Shown: one piece after another, positions 51,985 through 62,200 of the stretch
Layout of the letters: every line of letters begins with the position of its first letter
How positions within the stretch are numbered: position 1 is the stretch's first letter
Assembly: GCF_017581925.1 (NCBI RefSeq)
Contig: NZ_JAGEVG010000007.1
Coordinates: forward strand, 122,120-186,119
Length of the DNA: 64,000 nt
From: Gelidibacter pelagius
GTDB lineage: Bacteria; Bacteroidota; Bacteroidia; Flavobacteriales; Flavobacteriaceae
Reading direction: 5' to 3'
Program-made: the position numbers and the translations under genes
Notes under the pieces: model-generated
Databases searched by the model: none
What the model was told of the DNA's origin: nothing
What the model saw: the letters and a program-made list of their open reading frames with translations, nothing else

Positions 51985-54468
51985 ATGAAAAAACTATTTC
52001 TATTACTAACCCTTATTGGTTCTTTTGTGGTCAACGCCCAAGATACAGGAGCCATCAGCGGATTGATCACAGATGCTAACGGCGTTCCTTTATCAGGAGC
52101 CACGGTGTCCATTAAAACTTTGAATAAAGGTGCCATGACCGATTTTGATGGCCGCTATACCATTGACAACATCGCTACTGGTGTTTACGACGTCACTGTA
52201 TCTTATATTGGTTATGAGACGCTGACAAAAAATATTATTGTAGCTTCAGGACAGACTACAGATTTGAGCACCTCATTAAAAGGTTCAGATACGGTTTTGG
52301 ATGAAGTGATCTTAACGGCCAACAAAAAGCCACAAAAAATCACGGATGTTCCTGCCACGGTAAACGTTATTTCTGCGAGGGAAATTGGAGAATTCCCGAG
52401 CTTTAACATTGGAGAATTGGCGGCAAGACAAAAAGGTGTTGACTTTGTAAGAAGTGGGGTTTTAGGAACCGGAATCAACATTAGAGGTTTCAATTCGGCT
52501 TTTAACTCTAAAAACTTACAGGTTACTGATGACCGTTTATCGTCATTGATCGCCACTGGATTGCCAATGGGCTCTTTCTCTACAGTGTCCAAAGATGATA
52601 TTGAGCGTGTTGAAATCCTTTTGGGACCAAACGGAACGCTTTATGGCCCGAATGCACACAATGGATTGGTGAGTACCATTACAAAAAATCCAAGAACTTC
52701 TGAAGGAACCACATTTGCAATTGGTGCTGGAAATCAAAATGTATTCACTGGAAGAGTACGTCATGCACAGATTATTGATGACAAGTTTGCCTACAAAGTG
52801 CACTTTGAAAGAGCTCAAGGTACTGAGTTTAAATATACGGATACTGTGTATGTACGAAATCTCACTACAGGAGAATATAAAGGTCATAAAGAACTCGATT
52901 TAGATCGTGATTTCACATCTCAAAAATATGGTGCTTCGTTAAACTATAAGCCAACTCCAGGCTCAGAGCTAACAGGATACTACGGTCATAGTAACAGTAG
53001 TAATATTGGTGTCACCAGTGCTGGCCGTAACCAAATAAAAGATTGGCGGATTACCGAAGCACAATTAAAATTTGTGTCTAAAAACTTTTTCGCCAATACG
53101 TATTACACTTGGAGTAAAACCGACGAGACCTATGCTATGAACCAGCGTACGCAAAATTATGTGTCGTTTATAGAAAATGGATTTTCTGACCAAGAAGCAC
53201 GTGAGCGTTCTTTTAGTGAACAATGGTATCAATTGGGAGAAGGCCAAGGTAATGGGATTCCGCTTCCGCGTGGAGCGCTATTTGTAGACGATTCAAAGCG
53301 TTTTAACGCAGAGGCACAGTACAACAACAATTGGGATGAATTCTATTTAACCGCAGGAGCGCAGTACCAAAAAGACATGGCAGACTCGCATGGCACTTAC
53401 CTTTTAGATGATGGTGGTATTGATTTGGCACAAACTGGCGTATATACCCAATTGGAATATAAATTGGAAGATTCTGGCTGGGGCTTCTTGCTTGGCGGAC
53501 GCTTAGATAATCATGACCTATATGGTTCCAACTTCATCCCAAAAGCAGCGATCACCAAAAAAGTAAACAACGGAACTTTCAGAATAACTTACGGAAAAGG
53601 AATTGCCGTACCATCAATTCTCAACCTTAAAGGCAATTTATTTGGCGGATTGGTATTGGGTAATGGTGAAGGATTTACATTGGAAGACGGTACCAAAATT
53701 GCTAAGTTGGACGTGGAAACCATCAACTCTTATGAGATAGGCTACAAAGGAAAACTGTCTGACAAATTATTTATTGATACCAATGCCTATTACAACCAAT
53801 CCGATAATTTTATCAGTCCATTGGTCAACATTTCCCTAAACAGTCCTGTTACACATATGGGAAACACGCCAATAGGAGAGGTAGTCCCAGGTTCTACCGG
53901 TACTGTATTGACCTATTTAAACTTTGGTCATGTGGATACTTACGGCGTTGACGTAGGCTTAAACTATTATTTCAATGATAGCTTTAGAGGGGTGTTTAAC
54001 TATTCTTATTTTGGTCGTAGCCTTGATTTGAATGATATGGCCAATGACGGGGATTTAAATGGTGTAGTAGAAGAACGTGAACTGCCTATCAATACGCCAA
54101 ACAATAAATTTAGCGTGGGACTTCACTACAATAAAGGCAAATTTTATGCTGCTGTATATGGTAGATATGTGCAAAAATATGATTTCTTCTCAGGAATTAA
54201 TTATGCTGCGAAAACGCAAGATCAAGACGGAGATGGTGTGAATGAAATTGTCGAAAATGCTAGAGTTCTTAGAACTTGGAACTATGGCCAATTGGGCGGT
54301 TTCACGGTAGATGCCAATGCAGGTTACTATTTTACGGACGATCTTTCTTTAGGTGTGAACATTACCAACTTATTTAATGCGGAAATTAGAGAGTTTGTGG
54401 CATCGCCAGTAATCTCAACATTGATTTCCTTTGAGCTGAAATACAAAATCAACTTCTTTAAAAAATAA
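51985..54468 (+). CDS. TonB-dependent outer-membrane receptor
   Basis: An 827-residue receptor. Signal peptide MKKLFLLLTLIGSFVVNAQ. A CarboxypepD_reg-like domain (about 22-110) opens AISGLITDANGVPLSGATVS. The plug domain (about 125-240) contains VPATVNVISAREIGEFPSFN and VEILLGPNGTLYGPNAHNGL. The rest is the 22-strand barrel, ending LISFELKYKINFFKK. No SusD partner gene is adjacent, so this is a solo receptor, which argues against a classic polysaccharide locus. The start at 51985 restores the signal peptide. Confidence 0.93.
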   Translation: MKKLFLLLTLIGSFVVNAQDTGAISGLITDANGVPLSGATVSIKTLNKGAMTDFDGRYTIDNIATGVYDVTVSYIGYETLTKNIIVASGQTTDLSTSLKGSDTVLDEVILTANKKPQKITDVPATVNVISAREIGEFPSFNIGELAARQKGVDFVRSGVLGTGINIRGFNSAFNSKNLQVTDDRLSSLIATGLPMGSFSTVSKDDIERVEILLGPNGTLYGPNAHNGLVSTITKNPRTSEGTTFAIGAGNQNVFTGRVRHAQIIDDKFAYKVHFERAQGTEFKYTDTVYVRNLTTGEYKGHKELDLDRDFTSQKYGASLNYKPTPGSELTGYYGHSNSSNIGVTSAGRNQIKDWRITEAQLKFVSKNFFANTYYTWSKTDETYAMNQRTQNYVSFIENGFSDQEARERSFSEQWYQLGEGQGNGIPLPRGALFVDDSKRFNAEAQYNNNWDEFYLTAGAQYQKDMADSHGTYLLDDGGIDLAQTGVYTQLEYKLEDSGWGFLLGGRLDNHDLYGSNFIPKAAITKKVNNGTFRITYGKGIAVPSILNLKGNLFGGLVLGNGEGFTLEDGTKIAKLDVETINSYEIGYKGKLSDKLFIDTNAYYNQSDNFISPLVNISLNSPVTHMGNTPIGEVVPGSTGTVLTYLNFGHVDTYGVDVGLNYYFNDSFRGVFNYSYFGRSLDLNDMANDGDLNGVVEERELPINTPNNKFSVGLHYNKGKFYAAVYGRYVQKYDFFSGINYAAKTQDQDGDGVNEIVENARVLRTWNYGQLGGFTVDANAGYYFTDDLSLGVNITNLFNAEIREFVASPVISTLISFELKYKINFFKK

Positions 54469-54497
54469 ACAGTTCAAACCAATTAAGTTTCTATACC

Positions 54498-55280
54498 ATG
54501 TCAAAAATACATGCTAATGATATTGAACTTGATTATGAAGACCACGGCACCGGAAAGGTATTGCTATTGCTTCATGGTTTGGGATCAACAAAAAAAGATT
54601 GGGACGCACAAGTCCCTTTCTTTTCTAAAACGCATCGCGTAATTACGTTAGACTTAAGAGGCCATGGCGATTCTTCCAAACCCAAAGACGCTTATGGCGT
54701 TGGGCTGATGACAGAAGATGTCAAAGCCTTCTTAGATCAATTAAAAATTAAAAAAGCAACCTTTGTAGGATTTTCAATGGGTGGGGCAGTGGCCTTTCAA
54801 ATGGCGGCCAGCCATCCGGAATATGTTGAGAACTTGGTGATTGTCAACAGCGGCCCCGATTTTAATGATATGGGCCCCATTGGCGAAGAGCTTCTTAGCA
54901 GCCGCGTCCAGTTTTTGGAAACCAAAGGTCTGGAGCAATTGGCGAAGGAGATTTCATTTAATATGTTTCCCGAACCACATCAAGTAGCCTTGCGTGAGGC
55001 ATTTGAAAAACGCTGTAAAAACAACGACTATAATGCCTATTTCAAATCCTTTGTGACCTTGATGGATTGGGGTTTGGGCGATCAATTGGAAGCCATTCCC
55101 ACCCGTACGTTCGTGGTAGGTTCCGATATGGATTATACCCCGGTGGCCTTTAAGCAAGCTTATGTATCGCGCATGCAAAATGCAAGCCTGTCCATCATAA
55201 AAAACTCGAGGCACGGCGTGGTCATTGATCAGCCAGAGGCTTTTAATCGTGAACTTAAAAAATTCTTGGACCATGAATAA
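54498..55280 (+). CDS. Cytoplasmic alpha/beta hydrolase
   Basis: A 260-residue hydrolase without a signal peptide. Visible: LLLLHGLGSTKKDWDAQV near 28, the nucleophile in ATFVGFSMGGAVAFQMA near 95, and the catalytic His in NSRHGVVIDQP near 235. It resembles 3-oxoadipate enol-lactonase-type esterases. It starts 29 bp after the TonB receptor and overlaps the 3-hydroxybutyrate dehydrogenase by 8 bp, so it likely cleaves an imported ester to give that enzyme's substrate. Confidence 0.9.
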   Translation: MSKIHANDIELDYEDHGTGKVLLLLHGLGSTKKDWDAQVPFFSKTHRVITLDLRGHGDSSKPKDAYGVGLMTEDVKAFLDQLKIKKATFVGFSMGGAVAFQMAASHPEYVENLVIVNSGPDFNDMGPIGEELLSSRVQFLETKGLEQLAKEISFNMFPEPHQVALREAFEKRCKNNDYNAYFKSFVTLMDWGLGDQLEAIPTRTFVVGSDMDYTPVAFKQAYVSRMQNASLSIIKNSRHGVVIDQPEAFNRELKKFLDHE

Positions 55281-56043
55281 AACCGTACTGATTACAGGAA
55301 GCACCAGCGGCATTGGTCTGGCCATTGCTACCCGATTTGCCAAGGAAGGTTATGACATTATGTTTCATGGCCTGGAATCCAATGGCGATGCCATTGCAAA
55401 AGACATAGGAGCCAAGCACAAGGTAAAAGTGGCGTTCTCCAAGGCGAATTTGCTAAAGCCTGATGCCGTGGAAGGCCTGATTGCCGAGACGATAGCCACC
55501 TTTGGCGCCTTGCACGTCTTGGTCAACAATGCGGGCATTCAGTTTGTATCGCCCATTGAAGATTTTCCTAATGTAAAGTATGAGAACATCATCGCCATCA
55601 ATATGAATGCGGTATTCTACGCCTCAAAAGCAGCGTGGAAACAGATGAAGCAACAAAAGTTTGGACGGATCATCAACATTTCTTCGGTGCATGGCTTGAG
55701 GGCCTCCGAATTCAAATCGGCGTATGTGACCGCGAAGCATGGGGTGATTGGGATGACCAAAGTTTTGGCTTTGGAAGGCGCGCCGTTTAATATTACCTGC
55801 AACGCCATTTGCCCGGGCTATGTCAAAACCCCTTTGGTGGAAGGCCAGATCAAGGACCAAGCCAAGGCACATAAGATGACCGAAGAAGAAGTGGTGGAAA
55901 AGGTGATGCTTGTAAAACAAGCCGTTAAAGAATTTGTTCCGGTGGAGGCCATTGCGGATATGGCGGTTTTATTGGCGAAGGACAGCTCGACCACCATTAC
56001 GGGGACGTCATTTGCCTTGGATGGGGGATGGAGTGCACAGTAG
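55273..56043 (+). CDS. 3-hydroxybutyrate dehydrogenase
   Basis: A 256-residue short-chain dehydrogenase, predicted to oxidise (R)-3-hydroxybutyrate to acetoacetate with NAD+. The cofactor motif is VLITGSTSGIGLAIATRF near residue 5, followed by LVNNAGIQFVSPIEDFP near 90, the catalytic Ser in IINISSVHGL near 142, YVTAKHGVIGMTK (Tyr/Lys) near 155, and TCNAICPGYVKTPLVEGQI near 185. The GIQ, SVHGL and CPGYVKTPLV runs are specific to the hydroxybutyrate group. It closes the block; a hairpin terminator follows. Confidence 0.9.
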   Translation: MNKTVLITGSTSGIGLAIATRFAKEGYDIMFHGLESNGDAIAKDIGAKHKVKVAFSKANLLKPDAVEGLIAETIATFGALHVLVNNAGIQFVSPIEDFPNVKYENIIAINMNAVFYASKAAWKQMKQQKFGRIINISSVHGLRASEFKSAYVTAKHGVIGMTKVLALEGAPFNITCNAICPGYVKTPLVEGQIKDQAKAHKMTEEEVVEKVMLVKQAVKEFVPVEAIADMAVLLAKDSSTTITGTSFALDGGWSAQ

Positions 56044-56147
56044 GATTTTCACGGATTGATTAACAGACCTCTAAACTCTATAAAATGCCCTTGAGGTGGC
56101 GGGTGGATATGCCACTTTAATTTTTAAGTTTAGTTTTTTTGATTAAT

Positions 56148-56196
56148 AACCTCTCAGGATTTATCCCAATAACTATCGGGACTGGGAGGTTTTCTA
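56148..56196 (+). terminator. Likely terminator of the hydroxybutyrate block
   Basis: AACCTCTCAG pairs with CTGGGAGGTT (one U-G), followed by TTTTC. It lies about 105 bp after the last gene. Sequence inside the loop (ACTATCGGGA) also occurs in other intergenic repeats here, so it may itself be a repeat element. Confidence 0.5.
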
Positions 56197-56200
56197 TTAA

Positions 56201-56361
56201 CAAACTTTCCTTACCGTAGCTTGTGGTAAGCACTTTTGATTTGGATGATGATTTCGAATTTAAAGACTGAACTAAATTCTCCTCCTTTTTAAGGAGGAGT
56301 GGCTTCTGCTTCCGCAGAGAAGCAGAAGGCCCGCCAAACACGTCGGGCAGGCGAGGTGGTT
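56201..56361 (+). repeat. 161-bp structured direct repeat, copy 1
   Basis: Matches 56638-56798 over 161 bp with scattered substitutions and no length change. Internal hairpins: CTCCTCCTT/AAGGAGGAG, CTTCTGCTTC/GAAGCAGAAG and a GC-rich GTCGGGCAGG part. Minus-strand translations of both copies resemble proteins but are only a by-product of the repeat. Confidence 0.88.
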
Positions 56362-56509
56362 CGACAGTTGATAAATAAACTGTTTTAATTGTCGTTGGTG
56401 ATGTTAAAGCTAAACTTGCATAAGAGTTTTTCGTAACAACAGATAAACCATTGGTTTTACTTGACAGGTTCTGAAGGTAAAAGTTGGCACGAGAAGGGAC
56501 GCTCACGGC

Positions 56510-56600
56510 AGTAATAAGTTTATATTTAACAACCCTTCCGTCTTTAAGCTCTTTTCTGAGCTTAAATCCACCTTCCCTTAAAAAAAAGGGAAGGAATCTT
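56510..56600. other. Short structured repeats between the two 161-bp copies
   Basis: Holds a CCTTCCCTT/AAGGGAAGG hairpin and an AAGCTC/GAGCTT-containing inverted segment, in the style of the flanking copies. No gene. Confidence 0.45.
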
Positions 56601-56637
56601 AGTTAAGAAACCATAGTCAGTAACAAGTTTTAATTTA

Positions 56638-56798
56638 CAAACTTTCCTTACCGTAACTTGTGGTTAGCACTCTTGATTTGGAGGATGATTTTGAATTTAA
56701 GGACTTAACTAAATTCTCCTCCTTTTTAAGGAGGAGTGGCTTCTGCTTCCGTAGAGAAGCAGAAGGCCCGCCAAACCCGTCGGGCAGGCGAGGTGGTT
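56638..56798 (+). repeat. 161-bp structured direct repeat, copy 2
   Basis: Second copy, offset 437 bp from the first, with the same three internal hairpin regions. From here to 57095 no gene was recognised. Confidence 0.88.
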
Positions 56799-57095
56799 TA
56801 AATTTAAAAAAAGTCTTAATCAACAAACGCCGTCCTAACTTTTAGGAAAGCGATTAAAAACGGGTGGATAATTTTCAGTAAATTAATATTTGAGCTATAT
56901 TATCCTTCTTTTTAGGGTGGAGGAGCGATTACAAAAACAGCCAAAGTGCGGAATTTATAAAATATAAATTCTGGTCAAAAAAATAATTATAACGTCAGGA
57001 CTTAAGCAATAAAGATAGTCATCGATGAACAGCAAGAATTAGATGGATGCGGTTCAGCTTATGCTTATAGAATAGTAGTTTAACGGAAATAAAAA

Positions 57096-57935
57096 ATGAA
57101 AGCCAATACAGAAAACTTATATAAACACGTTGCTTTCTTGACCTCCATATACCCTTATCGGAACTATAAAAATATAGAAAGCCTTCAAAAAACAGCAGCT
57201 TATATTGAGGCGAAAATTCAGGACTTTGGTTTACCGACCGTTAGACAACAATGGGAAGCGAAAGGGAATGAATACACCAACATTATTGCTACTTATCAAC
57301 CCCAAAAAACAAAACGCTTTATCATAGGCGCGCATTATGACGTCTATAAAGACATAGCAGGAGCAGATGACAATGCCAGTAGTGTGGCCGGCTTGCTGGA
57401 AATCGTACGACTACTAACTGAAAGCACTTTGGAGTTAGCATACGGAATTGATTTTGTGTTTTATTCTTTAGAGGAACCTCCGTTTTTTAAAACAAAAAAA
57501 ATGGGAAGCTATATTCACGCGAATTCCCTTACCAATACCAACAAGGATTATATAGGGATGATTGCCCTTGAAATGATAGGCTACTATCGTGAAGATAAGG
57601 AGTCTTATGAGGTCTCTATTTATAAAAACCAATTGATAGTTTCCGGAATTAAAAGCTATGATTCCTTTAATAGGAAAATCTCCCAGCTGCTGAAAACGAA
57701 TGGGAGCATGGACTCTCGCTGGATCTCTTTTGCCGAAAACTACCCAAACAATGGACCTTCAGATCATCGCAATTATTGGCAATTTGATATTCCTGCGGTA
57801 ATGATTATTGGCACCGGAGGCCATGGAAATCCAAATTATCACAAAGCTACAGATACCATTGAAACGCTTGATTTTGAAATTATGACCGATGCGGTGAATA
57901 ATATTGCGTATGCGCTGTTTAACTTTTTGGAATAA
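57096..57935 (+). CDS. M28-family metallopeptidase
   Basis: A 279-residue zinc aminopeptidase-like protein without a signal peptide. The metal and catalytic residues appear in order: FIIGAHYDVY (His) near 88, GADDNASSVAGLLE (bridging Asp) near 100, YSLEEPPFF (general base and ligand Glu) near 130, ALEMIGYY near 160, and HGNPNYHKATDT (His) near 250. Predicted to remove N-terminal residues from peptides. Lack of an export signal is unusual for the family. Structured repeats and a later hairpin flank it. Confidence 0.88.
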   Translation: MKANTENLYKHVAFLTSIYPYRNYKNIESLQKTAAYIEAKIQDFGLPTVRQQWEAKGNEYTNIIATYQPQKTKRFIIGAHYDVYKDIAGADDNASSVAGLLEIVRLLTESTLELAYGIDFVFYSLEEPPFFKTKKMGSYIHANSLTNTNKDYIGMIALEMIGYYREDKESYEVSIYKNQLIVSGIKSYDSFNRKISQLLKTNGSMDSRWISFAENYPNNGPSDHRNYWQFDIPAVMIIGTGGHGNPNYHKATDTIETLDFEIMTDAVNNIAYALFNFLE

Positions 57936-58349
57936 AATAGGACGTAAGACCTAACACAATTGCGAGATATGATTTTTCGTCACTGTTGGTGTTTTCCACC
58001 AACTGATGTTTCTTGTGTTTTTATTCTTCAATATTCTTTTTTTATAGGATGAGTGGAACTGCGTTTTCTCATCCTATGGGTCTTTTTAAATTAATTATTG
58101 ATCTTCATTGGTGAAACTTATATTTAATTCAACTTATTTTAATAAGCAGCTGGACTTTTTTTAACACAAATATTATGAATTTTATAAATAAAGATTATGT
58201 TTGTATGACTTCCCCTAATCGTTTAAACATCAATTTTTTGTGGGTGCATATTTTCGTTCGGTCTTATTAGTATTTACACAGCTTATATAGTCAGATATGA
58301 GCACGTATTAGAAAGGAATAAACGAAAACCTAATAATTAAATTAGAAAA
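57936..58349. other. Intergenic region with two hairpins
   Basis: A 414-bp gap. It contains GTTGGTG/CACCAAC (57985-58003) and the stronger ATAGGATGAG/CTCATCCTAT hairpin at 58044-58077. No gene seen in the remainder, which is very A+T-rich. Confidence 0.5.
58044..58088 (+). terminator. Hairpin followed by T-rich tract
   Basis: A perfect 10-bp stem with a 14-base loop, then GGGTCTTTTT. It lies about 110 bp after the M28 gene and may be its terminator. Confidence 0.5.
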
Positions 58350-58937
58350 CAATGAACAAAAAAAATCTACATTTTTTTTACACTGTTATATATTTCAACA
58401 GCAATTTTTGCTCAAAAAAAAATCGGTAATAAAATCTATTCTTATGGAGATTTAGAGAATTCAATTAATGGGAAAACCTTGATACATTATGGCGTAAGTG
58501 ACCCAGAAGGAGAAGTTAAAGTTATAGGTCGATTTAAAAGGGAATGGATAGATGCTATTTCGTGGAATAAATTATTTATCCCTGGCTATGAATATTCAGA
58601 CTCCGAAAAGAATGAAGCCTTAAATAAAAACAATATTGAAACCATTATTTTAATAAAATTAAATAACATATCCACTGCTACACAATTAACCACAACCTCT
58701 TTGTATAGTGGTTGGACAGATTCTTTTAACACTTTTAGTACAACGAGAAATGTCATTGATAATGTTGGATTAGTATTTGAAATTTATACCAAAAAGGACG
58801 AATTTGACAAACCTGTTGCTGTTATAATTGGAAACACTAAGAATATTTGGGGTGTAGGAGGCTCACAAGTAGGGCTTACTCTAAAAGTTGTTGAAAGAGT
58901 TTTAAGTGCTATGAAGAAAGAAAAAGCATTTGAATAA
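58350..58937 (+). pseudogene. Secreted protein gene with frameshift in an A8 tract
   Basis: From the ATG at 58350 the frame breaks after 25 codons. Removing one A from the A8 run at 58356-58363 gives a perfect signal peptide (MNKKIYIFFTLLYISTAIFA) continuing QKKIGNKIYSYGDLEN into the long downstream frame that ends at 58937. The mature protein (about 175 residues) includes HYGVSDPEGEVKVIGRFKRE and IIGNTKNIWGVGGSQVGLTL; no known family recognised. It may be a phase-variable gene, a pseudogene or a sequencing error. Confidence 0.75.
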
Positions 58938-59098
58938 ATATACGTAGTTCTACTTATAGGAATGTTTAGGGAAAGGTGGTAGATTGGAGGTTGGAAATTT
59001 TGATCGCTATAGTTAAATAACTACAGTTGATCCTATTGGCACGCTGAGGGCAGTTATGATCACTCTTGGTGCTTATAAATGTAAGTTGTAAGCAAGCT

Positions 59099-59207
59099 GA
59101 AAAGCCAGCCGCACAAACAGCACATTTGGTTTTTGCCGACACACGAGCCAACGCTGAAAAAACCAAAAGAGCTGTTCTTTGCCAACGCTCGAACGAAATG
59201 AGAAAAA
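59099..59207 (+). repeat. Left flanking direct repeat of the helicase cassette
   Basis: It shares an ordered series of motifs with 63657-63763: AAAAGCCA, ACATTTG, GCCAACGC, CAAAAGAG, GCCAACGCTC, then a GAGAAAA-type end. GCCAACGCT occurs at 59147 and 59181. It lies just upstream of the helicase gene; the rest of the 58938-59264 gap holds nothing else recognised. Confidence 0.7.
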
Positions 59208-59264
59208 CCGTAAATTGAATTAAAAAAAAGAGCGTATTTTAAGCGACTGAAACCAACCGAAAAA

Positions 59265-62200
59265 ATGGAGATAACCGAAAAGCTACTGATTGAATTACAA
59301 AACCGACTAAAAGTTGGTAGCCGAAGAGGAGTTCATTTAAATGCTATTCCAGCGCGTTCAAGATACAAATTTGACTTAACAAGATTATCTAATATAGACG
59401 AAAATCTTCCCGCAAATTTTATTAATGCCTTACTAACCGAGTTACCATTAAAATTTAAAATTAGTTGGAAAGATAATGTCCCCGATTTGAATTCTCTTTT
59501 TGAAGATGACCAAACACAATTAGTGAAAATAACAAAGTCCTTTGAAAATCTAATTAATCAAACAGATGCAATAGAATCGGAAAAAGGTATAAATACTTTC
59601 GGCTTTGGCTTTCCAATACTTGTAAGACGAGACCAATCAGACAACAAATTAACAGTTGCACCAATTTTAATTTGGTCTTTAAGAATAAGAAGAACAAAAG
59701 AATTTAATACTTGGGAAATACTACGAACAGAGGATGACCCAATTTATATAAATGAGGTTCTAATAAATCACTTACAAAATGATTCCAAAATTGAAATTAA
59801 CCAAATTTCAACTGAATTATTGGATGACGGTTTAATTGACAAAAGTGAACTTTTAGATATTTGTGTAAATATCATTGAATCTATAAACAGTTCAATACCA
59901 AATGACCTTCGTGAAACATTTGAGAAAAAACTGAATGAAATAAAATCTATTCCAGAGAAGAAACATTACGAAAAGCTACCATTAACATCTAATAATTCAT
60001 TTATAGATTTTGGCGGACTTTTTTCAATTTTTGAGGTTCAGAAGCAAAATATTATTCACGATTATGCGAATTTACTAGAATTACAAGGTGCAACAATTGA
60101 CCTTGAGGATATGGAAGAACATACGTTTCAACCAATATCATCAGTCGAAACCGACCCTTCACAACAAGGAATTTTACATTCTCTAAAAGCATCTCGGAAC
60201 ATTTTAATTCAAGGACCACCAGGAACAGGGAAAAGTCAATCGCTTACAGCGATTCTAGTAAATGCTTTAGAGAATCAAAAAAAGACAATTGTTGTTTGTG
60301 AAAAACGAACAGCTCTAGAAGTGCTTCACAATGCCCTAAATGAAAAAGGTCTTAATTATCAATGCGTTCTGCTAAAAGACATAGTTAAAGACAGAAGAGT
60401 CGCAGTTGATTCCGTAAGAGATAGAGTTGATAATTCCTCATATCGAAGATATAGATACACTTATTCTAAAGAAACTTTAGACAACATAATTGAAAAATCG
60501 AAAAACTTAATTGATTCAATAAATAAGAGACATAAAAAATTAGGAGCGAATTTAGTCGGCAATAAAAATTGGACTCACATTGTCGGCTCACTATTGTCAG
60601 AATTAAAAGACAATTCAGAAGAATACAATCTTGATTTGGCAAAAGACACATTCAGTTATGAATCATCTGAACTAAATCAATTATTAGAACTAATTAGAAA
60701 AGGACAAAATTTATATGACGAGTTTAAACCTCATTTAAACCTATCTTTTATCAACTCTGCAAAATTAGTTGGAGACAATCCATTTATTATAGAACAGCAG
60801 ATTGAAGAAGATTTTTCAATATATAAAAAAGAGTTGAAAATAATATTAGATGATATTTCAAGCTATGAGATAGAATATTATAAAATTAGAAGTGAACAAT
60901 TTAATTTGCAAAAAACCTCAATTAGTGCTATTGAAAACTCTATCCAAAATATCCTAACAAAACACAAAGCAAACAACGACTTTTTTGATGAAGAAAAAAC
61001 AAATGGATTTTTATTTAAAACTATTTCCATCTTCTCAAAAGAAAAGAAAACTACACTTACTGACCAACAAACAATAAATTCACTTTTTGAAGATTATTTA
61101 TCAAAAACTAATAATAGCAAGGATTTTGAAAGTATTGACTTCTCTAATTCAATTAAGGAGAATCGAGACATTCTTAAAAACTATAAACAAATTATTGAGC
61201 GAATTGAAAATGAATTTCAATCTAAAATAGAAAATGAGTACAAATCCCTAAACTTACTTAAATCAACTGAAAAGGAATTTGACACAGAACTACTTAAAGC
61301 AATAAAAACAAACTTTAGTAATTTAAGGGCTAAAATCAAAGAACAAAATTGGACTAACAAAGAATTGAATGGAGATTGCCATAATGTGTTAATCTCTCGA
61401 ATTCAGGTCTTAATAAATTCGAAAGAACATTTTTTCGCAAATGAAAACGACCTCTTTTCAATAGAATTTAAGTGGTTTCAATTTTACAATTCATTATCAG
61501 CAGATAATAAACTAATAATTGACCAATTAAAGGAGAAAACTAATTGGAGAAAAACATTTTTGATTTTCTACCTTAATTCTATGCTTGTAAATTCTGCGAA
61601 TACAGATTTACCAACAAATGATAATGACCATATTGAATTAGGAAAATCTTTGTCTGAACTCGAAAGAGAACAGATTAAATATATTAGAGAATATTGGTTT
61701 TCAAAACAAATAGATGCAACAAGAGAGTTTGATGATAAGAATCCTAATTTAGCAGTTGAAAATTTATATAATAAACGAGCAGGTAAAAGACATAAAAGAC
61801 TATCCTTAAGAGAAATAGTAAAGTTGGATATGGATTTATTTACTACTTTTTTTCCAATAATTCTAACAACACCAGACGTAGCAAGTAATCTATTTAAAGG
61901 TAAAAATCAATATTTTGATATTGTTATGTTTGATGAGGCAAGTCAATTAAAGTTAGAAGATAATTTGCCAGCACTTTTAAAAGGGAAGCAGATTGTCATT
62001 GCAGGAGATGAACATCAAATGCCACCTTCAAATTATTTTAGCAAAATATTTGATGGTGTAATTGACGATGAGGATGAATTTGAAGATGAAATAGACAAAA
62101 TTAAAAATGATATAAGTAATTCACTTTCAGATTGTGAATCTCTTCTTGATTTTGCTTCCGAATTAGGTTTTGAGAAAAAACATTTAGACTTTCATTATCG

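Noticed and set aside
46266..56043. Polysaccharide utilisation locus
   Set aside because: There is no SusD homologue and no glycoside hydrolase in the block; the enzymes are esterases and acid-metabolism proteins.
56117..56506. Minus-strand frame of 129 codons with Ser/Lys-rich product
   Set aside because: Its centre is the 161-bp repeat, and the second copy (56635-56826) gives a near-identical translation. The reading is a by-product of hairpin-rich repeat DNA, not a gene.
58966..59166. Minus-strand 66-codon frame upstream of the helicase gene
   Set aside because: It lies in the flanking repeat sequence, has no recognisable domain and no good start context.
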